This document shows positions 50,682 through 60,748 of a DNA stretch of 64,000 bases, in pieces. Under the pieces are notes generated by a model. That model was not told the DNA's origin and made no database searches. It saw only the letters and a program-made list of their open reading frames with translations. The number at the start of each line of letters is the position of its first letter. Position 1 is the first letter of the stretch. This stretch comes from Avibacterium volantium. Its GTDB lineage: Bacteria; Pseudomonadota; Gammaproteobacteria; Enterobacterales; Pasteurellaceae. The position numbers were made by a program, and so were the translations under genes. The stretch spans positions 1,583,001-1,647,000 of the forward strand of contig NZ_LR134167.1 in the NCBI RefSeq assembly GCF_900635775.1, read 5' to 3'.

Positions 50682-52619
50682 TTAGAAGCTGCCTTTCAAG
50701 CCCACATATAAGGTGCGACCATATTGGCCATAGCCTGCAACGCTTTCATATTTTTTATCAAACAGATTATTCAAGTTCGCATACACATTTAAGTTTGACG
50801 TAACTTGATAATTCGCGCCAAGGCCAACCAAGGTGTAAGACGGCATTTTTACTCGTGAAGAAGCGTAAGTCGTTTCATCAAAGTAAGTATCAACGCGTTT
50901 ACCCACATAGTTTACATTCACATTCGTACCCAGTGCTTCAGTAATTTGATAGGCTAAACCTAAATTTGCCATATGTTTTGGACGGCGAAGTAAGGTTTGC
51001 CCTTTGCTATCTTTTGTTTGGGTATAAGTATAGTTGGCATAAGCGCTTAAATCATCGGTAATTTTGCCATTATAGGCAATTTCAACCCCTTTGATTTTAG
51101 TTGAACCATTCATATTTACCGCTTGTGAAACCCCACTAGGCAAATAAGCGGTACTAATAAAGTTTTTCACATTGCGCGCAAAATAAGTTACATCTAAGCT
51201 ATGGCGTTTATCTGTGGTTTCAAAAAGCAAACCAATATCCCCACCTTTGCTTTTTTCAGGCTTAAGGTTTGGATTAGGTAAAAATGTGCCGTTGTAACCA
51301 TAAAACTCAGTGATTGTTGGATTTTGAATGGCTGTACCAAAACTTGCGTGTGCTTTCACATTCGGCAATAAGCGATAAGTTCCCGCAATACGTCCAGTGA
51401 AGCTATTATCATAATGATTGCTATCGGTATAACGTCCACTTAGGCTTAAGCTATGCTCATTTTCACTGAACAGACGATATTCCGCCGCTACGCTTTTCTC
51501 GGTTAAATGCTTTTTACGGTTAGCCGAAGAACCAAAATCATAGGTAGAACGTTGATACTCTGTAAGCAAACTCAACGCTTGTTGCAACTCACCTTCTCGA
51601 TCAAAATTAATGTCTAACTGATAGTTTGCATTTAGCTTTTTGGCATCATAACCACTTGCCCACGAACCAAGTGTATCGCTGTCGGTTTTTTGATGACTAA
51701 CGCTTGCTTTGTGCTTAAACAACTCTTTTTCCGAGCCAACATAACCGCTTAATTTAAAGGTGGTTTCACGAGTGTGGGTATAATCATCAAAGGCTGTTTC
51801 TGCGGCATAACTATTATCAAAATGTGCTGTTTGGCTAAAATGGCTAGCTAAAAAATCAATACCTTTTTCGCCGTCATCATAGCCCACACGCAATGATAAC
51901 GCATCACGATGGAATTTATCTCGCTCTTTTGCGCCGCCCGTACTCACGCGGCTGCCATCTTCCGCTGTGTAATGGAAGCGATCTGAACTATAAGCTGAAA
52001 TGCCTTTTGTGCGATGGCTATCACCGTGCAAGCTATAATAAAAGCCGTTTTGCTGACCAGAAAGAGTCAGTGAGCCGTCATAAGTGCCTTTTGAACCTGT
52101 GCCTAAATCAAAGTCCACATTAAAGGGTTTATCCTTATAAAGCCCGCTTTTCGTGGTGATATAAACCACACCGCCCATTGCATCACTACCCCATAATGCC
52201 GATTGTTCACCACGCAACACTTCAATGCGATCAATATTGCTTAGGCTTAATCCACCGAAATCATAGCCATAACCTGACACAGGATTAACTTTCACGCCGT
52301 CAATAATCACCGCAGTGTGATTTGGATCTGCGCCACGCAGATAAAGGCTAGTTAATGTACCGCGTCCGCCTGATGCACCCAATGCCACGCTTGGCACGGT
52401 TTTTAATACATCAGAAACATAGTTGGCGTTGCGTTCAGCGAAATCTTTTTCGGTTAAAACCGTTACTGATGACGCCGTTTGCTCTTCGCTTACAGGCTCG
52501 GCATAAGCGGAATAAACATAAATTGGTGCGAGCTGTTCGCTTTGTGCTGCATTTTCTATGGCATAAAGTGCGGTAGAAAATGAGAGCAAAATTGCTGTGG
52601 TGATAATATTTTTTTGCAT
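50682..52619 (-). CDS. TonB-dependent outer-membrane receptor, BtuB-like
   Basis: This 645-aa precursor has a signal peptide ending ALYA and a TonB-box-like IYVYSA near the mature N-terminus. The plug domain (about 45-165) contains TSLYLRGADPNHTAVIIDGVKVNP and IEVLRGEQSALWGSDAMGGVVYI, closest in form to BtuB. A 22-strand barrel follows, ending in aromatic GLKGSF. It is first in a four-gene import operon. With metH next door, cobalamin is the most likely ligand (inference). GAAAGGAAAG precedes the start. Upstream lie a hairpin and a dyad but no recognisable B12 riboswitch. Confidence 0.87.
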   Translation of the reverse strand: MQKNIITTAILLSFSTALYAIENAAQSEQLAPIYVYSAYAEPVSEEQTASSVTVLTEKDFAERNANYVSDVLKTVPSVALGASGGRGTLTSLYLRGADPNHTAVIIDGVKVNPVSGYGYDFGGLSLSNIDRIEVLRGEQSALWGSDAMGGVVYITTKSGLYKDKPFNVDFDLGTGSKGTYDGSLTLSGQQNGFYYSLHGDSHRTKGISAYSSDRFHYTAEDGSRVSTGGAKERDKFHRDALSLRVGYDDGEKGIDFLASHFSQTAHFDNSYAAETAFDDYTHTRETTFKLSGYVGSEKELFKHKASVSHQKTDSDTLGSWASGYDAKKLNANYQLDINFDREGELQQALSLLTEYQRSTYDFGSSANRKKHLTEKSVAAEYRLFSENEHSLSLSGRYTDSNHYDNSFTGRIAGTYRLLPNVKAHASFGTAIQNPTITEFYGYNGTFLPNPNLKPEKSKGGDIGLLFETTDKRHSLDVTYFARNVKNFISTAYLPSGVSQAVNMNGSTKIKGVEIAYNGKITDDLSAYANYTYTQTKDSKGQTLLRRPKHMANLGLAYQITEALGTNVNVNYVGKRVDTYFDETTYASSRVKMPSYTLVGLGANYQVTSNLNVYANLNNLFDKKYESVAGYGQYGRTLYVGLKGSF

Positions 52620-52640
52620 TGTCTTTCCTTTCTATATAAA

Positions 52641-52668
52641 AATGGCGCTATTTTGACATAGCACCATT
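52641..52668 (-). promoter_or_regulatory. Leader hairpin of the TonB receptor gene (attenuator-like)
   Basis: AATGGCGCTAT (52641-52651) and ATAGCACCATT (52658-52668) form an 11-bp stem (one G-U pair) with a 6-nt loop. On the minus-strand RNA it is followed by UUUUUAU and then the receptor ribosome binding site. It could end or hold back transcription before translation starts. Confidence 0.55.
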
Positions 52669-52686
52669 GGGTTCGCAAATCTGAAT

Positions 52687-52715
52687 TATTCATCATAAAA
52701 ATGAATACTATTCAT
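52687..52715. promoter_or_regulatory. Operator-like dyad upstream of the TonB receptor gene
   Basis: ATGAATA-C-TATTCAT (52701-52715) is a perfect 7-1-7 palindrome, and a third half-site TATTCAT lies at 52687-52693. The geometry resembles Fur-type sites but the sequence does not match the Fur consensus well. A TATGAT -10-like hexamer (minus strand, 52698-52693) overlaps the array. Confidence 0.5.
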
Positions 52716-52773
52716 CTCTACGTTTTCATTGTTATAAAAAATCACAAAAAACTGACCGCACTTTAAAAATGGC

Positions 52774-53646
52774 CTATTGCTTCAAGATTGATCTTAACGC
52801 CGTCCCAATTTCTGCAAGGCTTTTTACGGTGGTTACGCCTGCTTGTTGGAGGGCTTGGATTTTTTCATCGGCGGTGCCTTTTCCGCCGCTGATAATCGCG
52901 CCTGCGTGTCCCATTCGTTTACCTTTTGGTGCGGTAATACCAGCAATGTACGCCACCACAGGTTTAGTTATGTTATGACGGATAAACTCTGCTGCTTCTT
53001 CTTCCGCGCTGCCACCGATTTCGCCAATCATCACGATGGCTTCTGTTTCGGGATCTTGTTGGAAGCGTTTGAGAATATCAATAAAACTTGAACCGGGGAT
53101 TGGATCGCCGCCAATGCCAACGCAGGTGGATTGTCCAAAGCCCTCATCGGTGGTTTGTTTAACCGCTTCATAGGTTAATGTGCCTGAGCGAGAAACAATG
53201 CCGATACGCCCTTTTTTATGAATATTGCCTGGCATTATGCCGATTTTACATTCTTCAGGAGTGATAATTCCGGGGCAGTTTGGCCCGATCATCACTACGC
53301 CCGTCTCATTCAGTTTTTGTTTCACTTGTAGCATATCCAACGTAGGAATGCCCTCGGTGATACAGACGATTAAGGATAATCCTGCATTAATCGCTTCAAA
53401 AATGGCATCTTTACAAAATGGCGCTGGAACGTAAATCACGCTTGCTGTTGCACCGGTTTGTTCAACGGCTTCGCGCACGGTGTTAAACACTGGCAAGCCT
53501 AAATGGGTTGTACCGCCTTTCCCTGGGGAAACACCACCTACCAATTTTGTGCCATAAGCAAGGGCTTGTTCTGAATGAAATGTGCCTTGTCCGCCAGTGA
53601 AGCCTTGGCAAATCACTTTGGTATCTTTGTTCACTAAAATTGACAT
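52774..53646 (-). CDS. sucD: Succinyl-CoA synthetase subunit alpha
   Basis: SucD carries the phosphorylated His of succinyl-CoA synthetase. The 290-aa protein begins [24 protein letters not shown] (CoA-binding Rossmann domain), and contains [23 protein letters not shown] and the active-site His in [20 protein letters not shown]. It starts 1 nt after the sucC stop. Confidence 0.97.
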   Translation of the reverse strand: MSILVNKDTKVICQGFTGGQGTFHSEQALAYGTKLVGGVSPGKGGTTHLGLPVFNTVREAVEQTGATASVIYVPAPFCKDAIFEAINAGLSLIVCITEGIPTLDMLQVKQKLNETGVVMIGPNCPGIITPEECKIGIMPGNIHKKGRIGIVSRSGTLTYEAVKQTTDEGFGQSTCVGIGGDPIPGSSFIDILKRFQQDPETEAIVMIGEIGGSAEEEAAEFIRHNITKPVVAYIAGITAPKGKRMGHAGAIISGGKGTADEKIQALQQAGVTTVKSLAEIGTALRSILKQ

Positions 53647-53647
53647 T

Positions 53648-54814
53648 TTATTCTCCCTTTGCTGCTTTCACGACTTCGCTTGCCGCTTGTTGTAAACTTT
53701 GTGCTGAAATAATGTTGGTATCACTTTCTGCCAGCATTGCACGGCCTAACTCCGCATTGGTTCCCTCTAAACGCACCACCACAGGTACATTTACGCCCAC
53801 TTCTTTACTGGCTGCGATAATGCCTTCGGCGATGAGATCACAACGTACAATGCCACCAAAAATATTAACTAAAATAGCTTTCACCGAAGGATCGGTTAAG
53901 ATGATTTTAAAGGCTTCTGCCACACGTTCTTTGGTTGCACCGCCGCCCACGTCAAGGAAGTTGGCTGGCTGTCCGCCGTATAATTTCACAATATCCATTG
54001 TTCCCATTGCTAGCCCTGCGCCATTAACCATACAGCCAATGTTGCCATCTAAGGCAACATAGTTGAGATTCCATTTTTCTGCTTGGGCTTCACGAGGATC
54101 TTCTTGGCTCAGATCGCGCATTGCAAGCAAATCTGGGTGGCGATATAAGGCATTGCTGTCCACCACCACTTTGGCATCAAGACAATCAAGATCGCCATTG
54201 TCTAAAATCACCAATGGATTCACTTCTAATAATGCCAGATCTTTTTCAATAAATAAGCGGCTGAGCTGACAAAATAGATCAGTAAATTGCTTGATTTGTT
54301 TGCCCTCTAAGCCGAGTTTAAAAGCTAATTCTCTGCCTTGATATGGCATTCCGCCAACCAATAAATCAATGCTGGTGCGATGTAATAAGTGCGGTGTTTT
54401 TTCCGCCACTTCTTCAATATTCACGCCACCTTCTGTGGAAACCATAAAGACAATTTGTTGCGAGCTACGATCGACAATAGCGCTGAGATACAGCTCTTTT
54501 TTAACCGCCACGCAACCTGTTACATAAATTTGATTGATAGGCTGCCCTTTGGCATCGGTTTGAAAGGTAATCAAACGCTTGCCTAAAAATTTGTCAAAAA
54601 ACGCCCGCACTTCTTGTTCTGAGCTAACCACTTGCACGCCGCCCGCTTTGCCACGTCCGCCTGCGTGAACTTGGCATTTCAGCACCCATTTTGAGCCACC
54701 TAATTTTTTGATGGCTTCTAATCCTTGTTCTAGAGTTTCGCACGCATAGCCCTCACCAACAGGCAAGCCGTATTGGGCGAAAAGTTGTTTTGCTTGATAT
54801 TCGTGTAAATTCAT
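53648..54814 (-). CDS. sucC: Succinyl-CoA synthetase subunit beta
   Basis: SucC is the ATP-grasp nucleotide-binding subunit. It is 388 aa from ATG 54814 ([18 protein letters not shown]), exactly the E. coli length; the frame from 54868 adds an unrelated extension. It has [36 protein letters not shown] and [18 protein letters not shown] terminator lies between sucB and this gene, so sucCD may be expressed partly on their own. Confidence 0.97.
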   Translation of the reverse strand: MNLHEYQAKQLFAQYGLPVGEGYACETLEQGLEAIKKLGGSKWVLKCQVHAGGRGKAGGVQVVSSEQEVRAFFDKFLGKRLITFQTDAKGQPINQIYVTGCVAVKKELYLSAIVDRSSQQIVFMVSTEGGVNIEEVAEKTPHLLHRTSIDLLVGGMPYQGRELAFKLGLEGKQIKQFTDLFCQLSRLFIEKDLALLEVNPLVILDNGDLDCLDAKVVVDSNALYRHPDLLAMRDLSQEDPREAQAEKWNLNYVALDGNIGCMVNGAGLAMGTMDIVKLYGGQPANFLDVGGGATKERVAEAFKIILTDPSVKAILVNIFGGIVRCDLIAEGIIAASKEVGVNVPVVVRLEGTNAELGRAMLAESDTNIISAQSLQQAASEVVKAAKGE

Positions 54815-54872
54815 AGATTTATCTTTCTCCCTTTTATCGCTATATGCTTCATCATATCCGCATATCAATGAA

Positions 54873-54903
54873 TAAAAATAAGGCGATAAGATCCCTTATC
54901 GCC
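54873..54903 (-). terminator. Terminator between sucB and sucC
   Basis: GGCGATAAG (54882-54890) and CTTATCGCC (54895-54903) form a perfect 9-bp stem with a 4-nt loop; a U-rich UUAUUUUUAUU follows on the minus strand. Confidence 0.75.
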
Positions 54904-54914
54904 CTATGTTAAGA

Positions 54915-56150
54915 CTACACTTCTAATAATAAACGCGTTGGATCTTCCAACATTTCTTTAATGGTGACTAAGAAACCCACACTTTCACGTCCGTCAATTA
55001 AGCGGTGATCGTAAGAAAGAGCAAGATACATCATTGGGCGAATCACCACTTCACCATTCACTGCCACTGGACGATCTTTAATGGCGTGCATACCTAAAAT
55101 CGCACTTTGTGGAGGGTTGATGATTGGTGTGGACATCAGTGATCCAAACACACCGCCGTTAGTAATCGTGAAGTTTCCACCAGTGAGATCTTCCACCGTT
55201 AATTTACCATCACGACCTTTTTCTGCTAATACTTTGATTTGCTTTTCAATTTCCGCCATACTCAGCTTATCGCAATTGCGTAACACTGGGGTGACCAAAC
55301 CGCGTGGGGTGGAAACGGCAATGCTGATGTCGAAATAGTTGTGATACACAATGTCATCACCGTCAATAGACGCATTCACTTCTGGATAGCGTTTTAATGC
55401 TTCCACTACGGCTTTCACATAGAAAGACATAAAGCCTAAGCGAGTATCGTGAGATTTCTCAAATTTCTCTGCATACTTTTTACGCAACTGCATAATCGGT
55501 TGCATATCCACTTCGTTGAAGGTAGTAAGCATTGCCGTGCTGTTTTTCGCTTCTAATAAACGCTCTGCCACGCGCTTACGCAAACGGGTCATTGGCACAC
55601 GTTTTTCATCACGCCCTGATATATTTAATGCCGGTGCTTCAGGCGCTTGTGGCTGAGATTGCGCTTGCGCGGTTTTTTGCGCCGCTTTTTGTGCTACAGT
55701 GCGTTCAATGTCTTCACGCGTGATGCGTCCGCCCACGCCAGTACCTTGCACTTCTTCTGCTTTAAGATCGTTTTCTGCCAATAAACGGCGTGCCGCTGGG
55801 CTAACTACATCGGCGTTAGTCGGTTCTGATGTTAAGTTGGCTAAATGACGATCCGCTGGCGTGCTTTCCACTTTTTGTACGCTTTCTTTGGTGGCATTGC
55901 CTGCCGCCGCTAAGGCTGAAACTTTACCTAACACTTGGTTGCTAATCACCGTTGCTCCCTCGGCTTCGATGATGCTTTCTAGCACACCATCAGCAACCGC
56001 TGGCACTTCAAGCACGACTTTGTCGGTTTCAATTTCGACTAAAACTTCATCACGTTTTACTTCATCGCCCACTTTTTTATGCCAAGTGGCAACCGTTGCA
56101 TCTGCCACAGATTCAGGTAGCACGGGAGTTAAAATCTCAAAATCGCTCAT
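54915..56150 (-). CDS. sucB: Dihydrolipoyllysine succinyltransferase, E2 of 2-oxoglutarate dehydrogenase
   Basis: SucB is the E2 core of the 2-oxoglutarate dehydrogenase complex. The 411-aa protein has one lipoyl domain with lipoyl-Lys44 in [13 protein letters not shown], and an E3/E1-binding domain (about 115-152, [21 protein letters not shown]). A Gln/Ala-rich linker precedes the catalytic domain, with active-site His in [25 protein letters not shown] precedes ATG 56150. It lies between sucA and sucC. Confidence 0.97.
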   Translation of the reverse strand: MSDFEILTPVLPESVADATVATWHKKVGDEVKRDEVLVEIETDKVVLEVPAVADGVLESIIEAEGATVISNQVLGKVSALAAAGNATKESVQKVESTPADRHLANLTSEPTNADVVSPAARRLLAENDLKAEEVQGTGVGGRITREDIERTVAQKAAQKTAQAQSQPQAPEAPALNISGRDEKRVPMTRLRKRVAERLLEAKNSTAMLTTFNEVDMQPIMQLRKKYAEKFEKSHDTRLGFMSFYVKAVVEALKRYPEVNASIDGDDIVYHNYFDISIAVSTPRGLVTPVLRNCDKLSMAEIEKQIKVLAEKGRDGKLTVEDLTGGNFTITNGGVFGSLMSTPIINPPQSAILGMHAIKDRPVAVNGEVVIRPMMYLALSYDHRLIDGRESVGFLVTIKEMLEDPTRLLLEV

Positions 56151-56197
56151 TTTTCTGTTCCTTCTTTGGTTTGCGTTTTATTTGCATTCGGTTGTAC

Positions 56198-56227
56198 AAA
56201 AGTGCGGTGATTTTTGACCGCACTTTT
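56198..56227 (-). terminator. Uptake-signal hairpin between sucA and sucB
   Basis: AAAAGTGCGGT (56198-56208) and ACCGCACTTTT (56217-56227) form an 11-bp stem with an 8-nt loop just beyond the sucA stop. The U-run is short, so it is probably a partial terminator or processing hairpin. Confidence 0.55.
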
Positions 56228-56237
56228 TGCTTACAAA

Positions 56238-59033
56238 TTATTCTAAAGCCTCATTCACTAAGGCGCGTTGCTGCTCATTATGTAACGACATATAGCCCAC
56301 CGCTGGCGATGCTGAAGCCGGTCTGCCCACATAACGCAGTTTGCCATGTTCTGGCAATGAACTGACAAAGTTATGTTGGCTACAATACCACGCACCTTGG
56401 TTTTGCGGTTCTTCTTGACACCATACATAATCAGTAACCTGATGATAAGGGGCAAGCGCCGCTTTCATTTCTTCGTGCGGATAAGGATAAAGCTGTTCCA
56501 CGCGCACAATCGCCACATCGGTTTGGTTATTTTTGCGGCGTTGTTCTAATAAATCGTAATACACTTTACCCGAACACATTACCACACGTTTCACTTGTTT
56601 TGGATCGAGCTTGTCAATTTCGCCAATCACGTTTTGATAAGTGCCGTTTACCAACTCTTCTTTGCTGGACACCGCAAGTGGGTGGCGCAGTAAGGATTTT
56701 GGTGTGATCACAATCAATGGACGGCGCACTTTACGCAACATTTGGCGGCGTAATAAATGATAAATTTGTGCTGGAGTTGATGGCACGCAAACTTGCATAT
56801 TTTGTTGCGCACAAAGCTGTAAATAACGCTCTAAACGGGCAGATGAATGCTCTGGCCCTTGCCCTTCATAGCCGTGAGGTAATAGCATCACTAAACCACA
56901 CATTCTGCCCCATTTTTGTTCGCCTGAGCTGATAAATTGGTCAATCACCACTTGCGCGACGTTGGCGAAATCACCGAATTGTGCTTCCCAAATGGTGAGC
57001 GTTTTTGGTGTCGCTGTGGCATAGCCATATTCATAAGCCAGCACCGCTTCTTCTGAAAGCACGGAATCCCACACTTCAAAATGCCCTTGCTGATTGTGCA
57101 AATGGGTAAGTGGGGTATAAATTGTGGCATCTTTTTGGCTATGTAAAACAGAATGACGGTGGAAGAATGTGCCACGCCCTGCGTCTTCACCAGATAAGCG
57201 AACGTTATAGCCTTCGTCCAACAAGGTGGCGTAAGCCATTGTTTCTGCCATTCCCCAATCAAATGGTTTTTCGCCTTTTGCCATTAGACGGCGATCATCA
57301 TAGATTTTTTTCACCCGTGAATGAAGTGGGTGATTTTCTGGATATTCACAAACTTTGAGAGCTAAATCGGTGAAACGTTGTTCATCAAAACTGCCTTCAT
57401 AATCTGACCATTCTTGGCTGAGGAATTTCATCCAATCAGAGGCTTCCACATCGCGTTCGCGCCATTCAGGTACAACACAATCACCATTATCTAAGGCATC
57501 ACGATAATCATTCATTAACGCTAAACTGTAAGCCTCATCAATCACATTATCAGCAATTAAGCGATCGGCATACACTTTGCGTGGAGTTGGATGGCGCTTA
57601 ATGCGCTCATACATTAACGGCTGGGTAACCGAAGGTTCATCGGCTTCGTTATGTCCGTGACGACGATAAGAAACGAGATCGATAAAAATATCACGCTTGA
57701 ATTTGGTTCTAAATTCCACCGCCATTTGTGCCGCATACGCCACGGCTTCAGGATCATCACCATTCACGTGAATAACTGGCGCTTCGATCATTTTCGCAAT
57801 ATCGGTACTGTATTCAGTAGAACGGGTATCGTGCGGATTCGAGGTGGTGAAACCGATTTGGTTGTTGATCACGATACGAATCGTCCCGCCTACGCTATAA
57901 CCACGGGTTGCCGACATATTCAATGTTTCTTGCACCACGCCCTGCCCTGCTACTGCGGAATCACCGTGTACCGTAATCGGCAACACTTGCGAGCGTTCTA
58001 CATCGTTAATACGGGTTTGTCTAGCACGCACTGAACCCAGTACCACTGGGTTTACAATTTCTAAGTGAGATGGGTTAAACGCAAGCGCTAAATGCACTAA
58101 GCCATCATTGGTCATAAAATCAGAAGAAAAACCTTGGTGATATTTCACATCACCCGTTCCGTTACCCTGATGTTTTCCTGCAAATTCATCAAATAATTCC
58201 GCCGGTTTTTTGCCTAGCACGTTCACCAATAAATTCAAACGTCCACGGTGTGCCATTCCCATTACAATTTCTTTAATGCCGTTTTTGGGCCCTTGACGGA
58301 TAATTTCTTTCATTAGCAAGATAAACGCATCACTGCCTTCAAGAGAAAAACGTTTTGCCCCTGGGAATTTTGCCCCAAGATAGCGTTCTAAACCGTCTGC
58401 GGCGGTGAGTTCTTCAAGGAATTTAAGCTGTTCTTGTTTGCTAAATAAAGGTTGATTTAACCAATTTTCTAACTTTTTCTGTAACCAAGTTCTTGCTTCC
58501 AGATCATTAACGTGCATAAACTCTAAGCCGATCGTACCACAATAAGTGTTTTTTAATGACGTGGTTAGTTCACGTAAGCTAATTTGTTCTTTGTTGTAAA
58601 CATAGCCACCTATATCAAACACTTCATCAAGATCGGCATCACTAAAACCATAGAATTTATAATCTAAAGTTGGTGCATCCATACGCTGCCAAATTTTTAG
58701 TGGGTCAAGATCAGCGTGCAAATGTCCACGGTTACGGTGCGCATTCACCCATTGTAATACTTTAACTAATCTTGCACTCACTTTAGGATCAATGACACTT
58801 ACCCCATCAGCACCATTATCACGTGCTAAACGTTTAAAATATTGACGAATTGGGGTGTGCGCTTGCTCAACTTCAGTGTGTTTTGGCAATGTATTAAAAA
58901 TTTGTTGCCAGCTTTCATCGACAGAATGGGGATCTTGGAGATAGTTTTCATAAAGTTCTTCAATATAAGATTGGTTTGCTCCGTTTAAAGAGCTAGAGGC
59001 TAACCATTCACTGATTGGGCTCATTTGTTTCAT
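56238..59033 (-). CDS. sucA: 2-Oxoglutarate dehydrogenase E1 component
   Basis: SucA is the thiamine-diphosphate-dependent decarboxylase of the 2-oxoglutarate dehydrogenase complex. It is 931 aa from ATG 59033, where AGGTGA lies 5 nt upstream; E. coli SucA is 933 aa. The N-terminal E2-binding part NGANQSYIEELYENYLQDP, the MAHRGRLNLLVNVLGK motif, the ThDP motif HGDSAVAGQGVVQETLN and GYSVGGTIRIVINNQIGFTT are present. The promoter region is shared with divergent gltA and carries ArcA-like repeats. Confidence 0.96.
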   Translation of the reverse strand: MKQMSPISEWLASSSLNGANQSYIEELYENYLQDPHSVDESWQQIFNTLPKHTEVEQAHTPIRQYFKRLARDNGADGVSVIDPKVSARLVKVLQWVNAHRNRGHLHADLDPLKIWQRMDAPTLDYKFYGFSDADLDEVFDIGGYVYNKEQISLRELTTSLKNTYCGTIGLEFMHVNDLEARTWLQKKLENWLNQPLFSKQEQLKFLEELTAADGLERYLGAKFPGAKRFSLEGSDAFILLMKEIIRQGPKNGIKEIVMGMAHRGRLNLLVNVLGKKPAELFDEFAGKHQGNGTGDVKYHQGFSSDFMTNDGLVHLALAFNPSHLEIVNPVVLGSVRARQTRINDVERSQVLPITVHGDSAVAGQGVVQETLNMSATRGYSVGGTIRIVINNQIGFTTSNPHDTRSTEYSTDIAKMIEAPVIHVNGDDPEAVAYAAQMAVEFRTKFKRDIFIDLVSYRRHGHNEADEPSVTQPLMYERIKRHPTPRKVYADRLIADNVIDEAYSLALMNDYRDALDNGDCVVPEWRERDVEASDWMKFLSQEWSDYEGSFDEQRFTDLALKVCEYPENHPLHSRVKKIYDDRRLMAKGEKPFDWGMAETMAYATLLDEGYNVRLSGEDAGRGTFFHRHSVLHSQKDATIYTPLTHLHNQQGHFEVWDSVLSEEAVLAYEYGYATATPKTLTIWEAQFGDFANVAQVVIDQFISSGEQKWGRMCGLVMLLPHGYEGQGPEHSSARLERYLQLCAQQNMQVCVPSTPAQIYHLLRRQMLRKVRRPLIVITPKSLLRHPLAVSSKEELVNGTYQNVIGEIDKLDPKQVKRVVMCSGKVYYDLLEQRRKNNQTDVAIVRVEQLYPYPHEEMKAALAPYHQVTDYVWCQEEPQNQGAWYCSQHNFVSSLPEHGKLRYVGRPASASPAVGYMSLHNEQQRALVNEALE

Positions 59034-59186
59034 TAAAATCACCTGATTTGATTTATTAAACATACACAATAGAGTGAGAATTTTTCTATTATACATAGGT
59101 TTATACAACAAAACCGCTATGTTTTCACGTTCTCTATTTTGCTGATTAGTTTAAAAACAAATTGCCAAAATAAGCAACTGTTCCAC

Positions 59187-59259
59187 TTAACAAAACATTA
59201 ACATTTTTTTCATTTTTTGATCTTTATCTCATTTTTGAAAAAATAACATTTTTTTAACA
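59187..59259. promoter_or_regulatory. Two ArcA-like direct-repeat pairs between sucA and gltA
   Basis: TTAACAaaacaTTAACA (59187-59203) is two exact repeats at 11-bp spacing, reading as TGTTAA repeats on the other strand. TAACA at 59244-59248 and 59255-59259 is a second pair at the same 11-bp spacing. This matches the direct-repeat pattern of ArcA sites, and ArcA represses citric-acid-cycle genes without oxygen in related bacteria. The remainder of the 375-bp gap (59034-59408) is AT-rich; no gene or terminator is seen. Confidence 0.6.
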
Positions 59260-59408
59260 GGATTTTTTTGCTAATTATAAAGACAGTTTAGAGAGAAAAG
59301 GTTATAGTGAAGTGAAAAACAATTCTAAAATCATTTATACACAACTATACACAACATTATTAGACAACTAACTTCATACTCAACCAGATAACTACAAGAG
59401 GAGTGTTT

Positions 59409-60698
59409 ATGAGCGAATTAAGCGCAAAATTAACATTAAGTGATGGACGTGAACTGGAACTGCCTGTAAGACAAGGTACTTTAGGTTATGACGTTGTTGA
59501 TGTGCAATCATTAGTCAAAAATAAACTTTTTACCTTTGACCCTGGGTTTATGTCCACCGCATCTTGCGTTTCAGAGATAACCTACATTGATGGCGATGAG
59601 GGCGTTTTATTACACCGTGGCTACCCGATTGATCAATTAGCAAAAAATGGAACTTATCTTGAAGTAGCACATTTATTACTGTTCGGTGAGCGCCCTAACA
59701 AGCAAGAATATGAGAATTTTGTTCAGTTGGTACGTAAACATACACTCGTTCACGAACAAATCTCCCGTTTCTTCCACGGTTTCCGTCGCGACTCTCACCC
59801 AATGGCAATAATGTGTGGGGTAAGCGGTGCATTAGCGGCGTTCTATCACGATTCCTTGGACATTAACGACATTGAACACCGTGAGATCACCGCAATTCGT
59901 CTGCTTGCCAAAATGCCAACCCTCGCGGCGATGTGTTATAAGTATTCGATTGGGCAACCTTTTATGTTCCCACAGAATCATCTTTCTTATTCAGGCAACT
60001 TTTTATATATGATGTTTGCCACCCCGTGTGAACCTTATGTGGTTAATCCTGTATTAGAACGCGCAATGGATCGTATTTTTATCTTGCACGCAGATCACGA
60101 ACAAAATGCATCTACCTCAACAGTGCGTACCGCTGCTTCATCAGGCGCTAACCCGTTTGCTTGTATCGCTGCGGGTATCGCTTCCTTATGGGGGCCTTCA
60201 CACGGTGGTGCAAATGAGGCTTGTATTAATATGCTTGAAGAAATCGGCACGATTGATCGTATTCCTGAATATATTGCGCGCGCGAAAGATAAAAACGATC
60301 CTTTCCGCTTAATGGGCTTTGGCCACCGCGTGTATAAAAATTATGACCCACGCGCGAAAGTAATGCGTCAAACCTGCCACGAAGTGCTAAAAGAGTTAAA
60401 TATTGATAACCCATTATTCGACGTGGCAATGGAACTAGAGCGTATCGCATTAAGCGATCAATACTTTATTGATCACAAGCTTTATCCAAATGTCGATTTC
60501 TATTCAGGCATTATTCTTAAAGCCATTGGCATTCCAACGTCAATGTTCACCGTTATCTTCGCACTGGCAAGAACCGTCGGCTGGATCGCCCACTGGAAAG
60601 AAATGTTCAAGCCAGGCAATATGAAAATCGTCCGCCCACGTCAGCTTTACACAGGCCACACAGAACGCCCATTTACGCCACTAGAGGGTAAGGAATAA
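59409..60698 (+). CDS. gltA: Citrate synthase (type II)
   Basis: GltA condenses acetyl-CoA and oxaloacetate. It is 429 aa from ATG 59409, with GAGGAG just upstream; GTG 59403 lies within that ribosome binding site. The hexameric type II form is shown by length and by [14 protein letters not shown] [33 protein letters not shown] (catalytic His) and an N-terminal small beta domain. It is divergent from sucABCD, completing an oxidative branch that H. influenzae lacks. Confidence 0.97.
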   Translation: MSELSAKLTLSDGRELELPVRQGTLGYDVVDVQSLVKNKLFTFDPGFMSTASCVSEITYIDGDEGVLLHRGYPIDQLAKNGTYLEVAHLLLFGERPNKQEYENFVQLVRKHTLVHEQISRFFHGFRRDSHPMAIMCGVSGALAAFYHDSLDINDIEHREITAIRLLAKMPTLAAMCYKYSIGQPFMFPQNHLSYSGNFLYMMFATPCEPYVVNPVLERAMDRIFILHADHEQNASTSTVRTAASSGANPFACIAAGIASLWGPSHGGANEACINMLEEIGTIDRIPEYIARAKDKNDPFRLMGFGHRVYKNYDPRAKVMRQTCHEVLKELNIDNPLFDVAMELERIALSDQYFIDHKLYPNVDFYSGIILKAIGIPTSMFTVIFALARTVGWIAHWKEMFKPGNMKIVRPRQLYTGHTERPFTPLEGKE

Positions 60699-60705
60699 AA
60701 TCTAT

Positions 60706-60740
60706 AAAAAAAGACCGCACTTAAAGTGTGGTCTTTTTTT
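60706..60740 (+). terminator. Bidirectional terminator between gltA and the ComEA-like gene
   Basis: GACCGCAC (60713-60720) pairs with GTGTGGTC (60726-60733) around a 5-nt loop, with seven A before and seven T after. The left arm is an uptake signal core. It serves two convergent genes. Confidence 0.9.
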
Positions 60741-60748
60741 GCAAGTTT

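Noticed and set aside
52620..52773. Cobalamin riboswitch before the BtuB-like receptor
   Set aside because: No B12-box-like sequence was seen, and the region of about 150 bp is too short for a full cobalamin aptamer.
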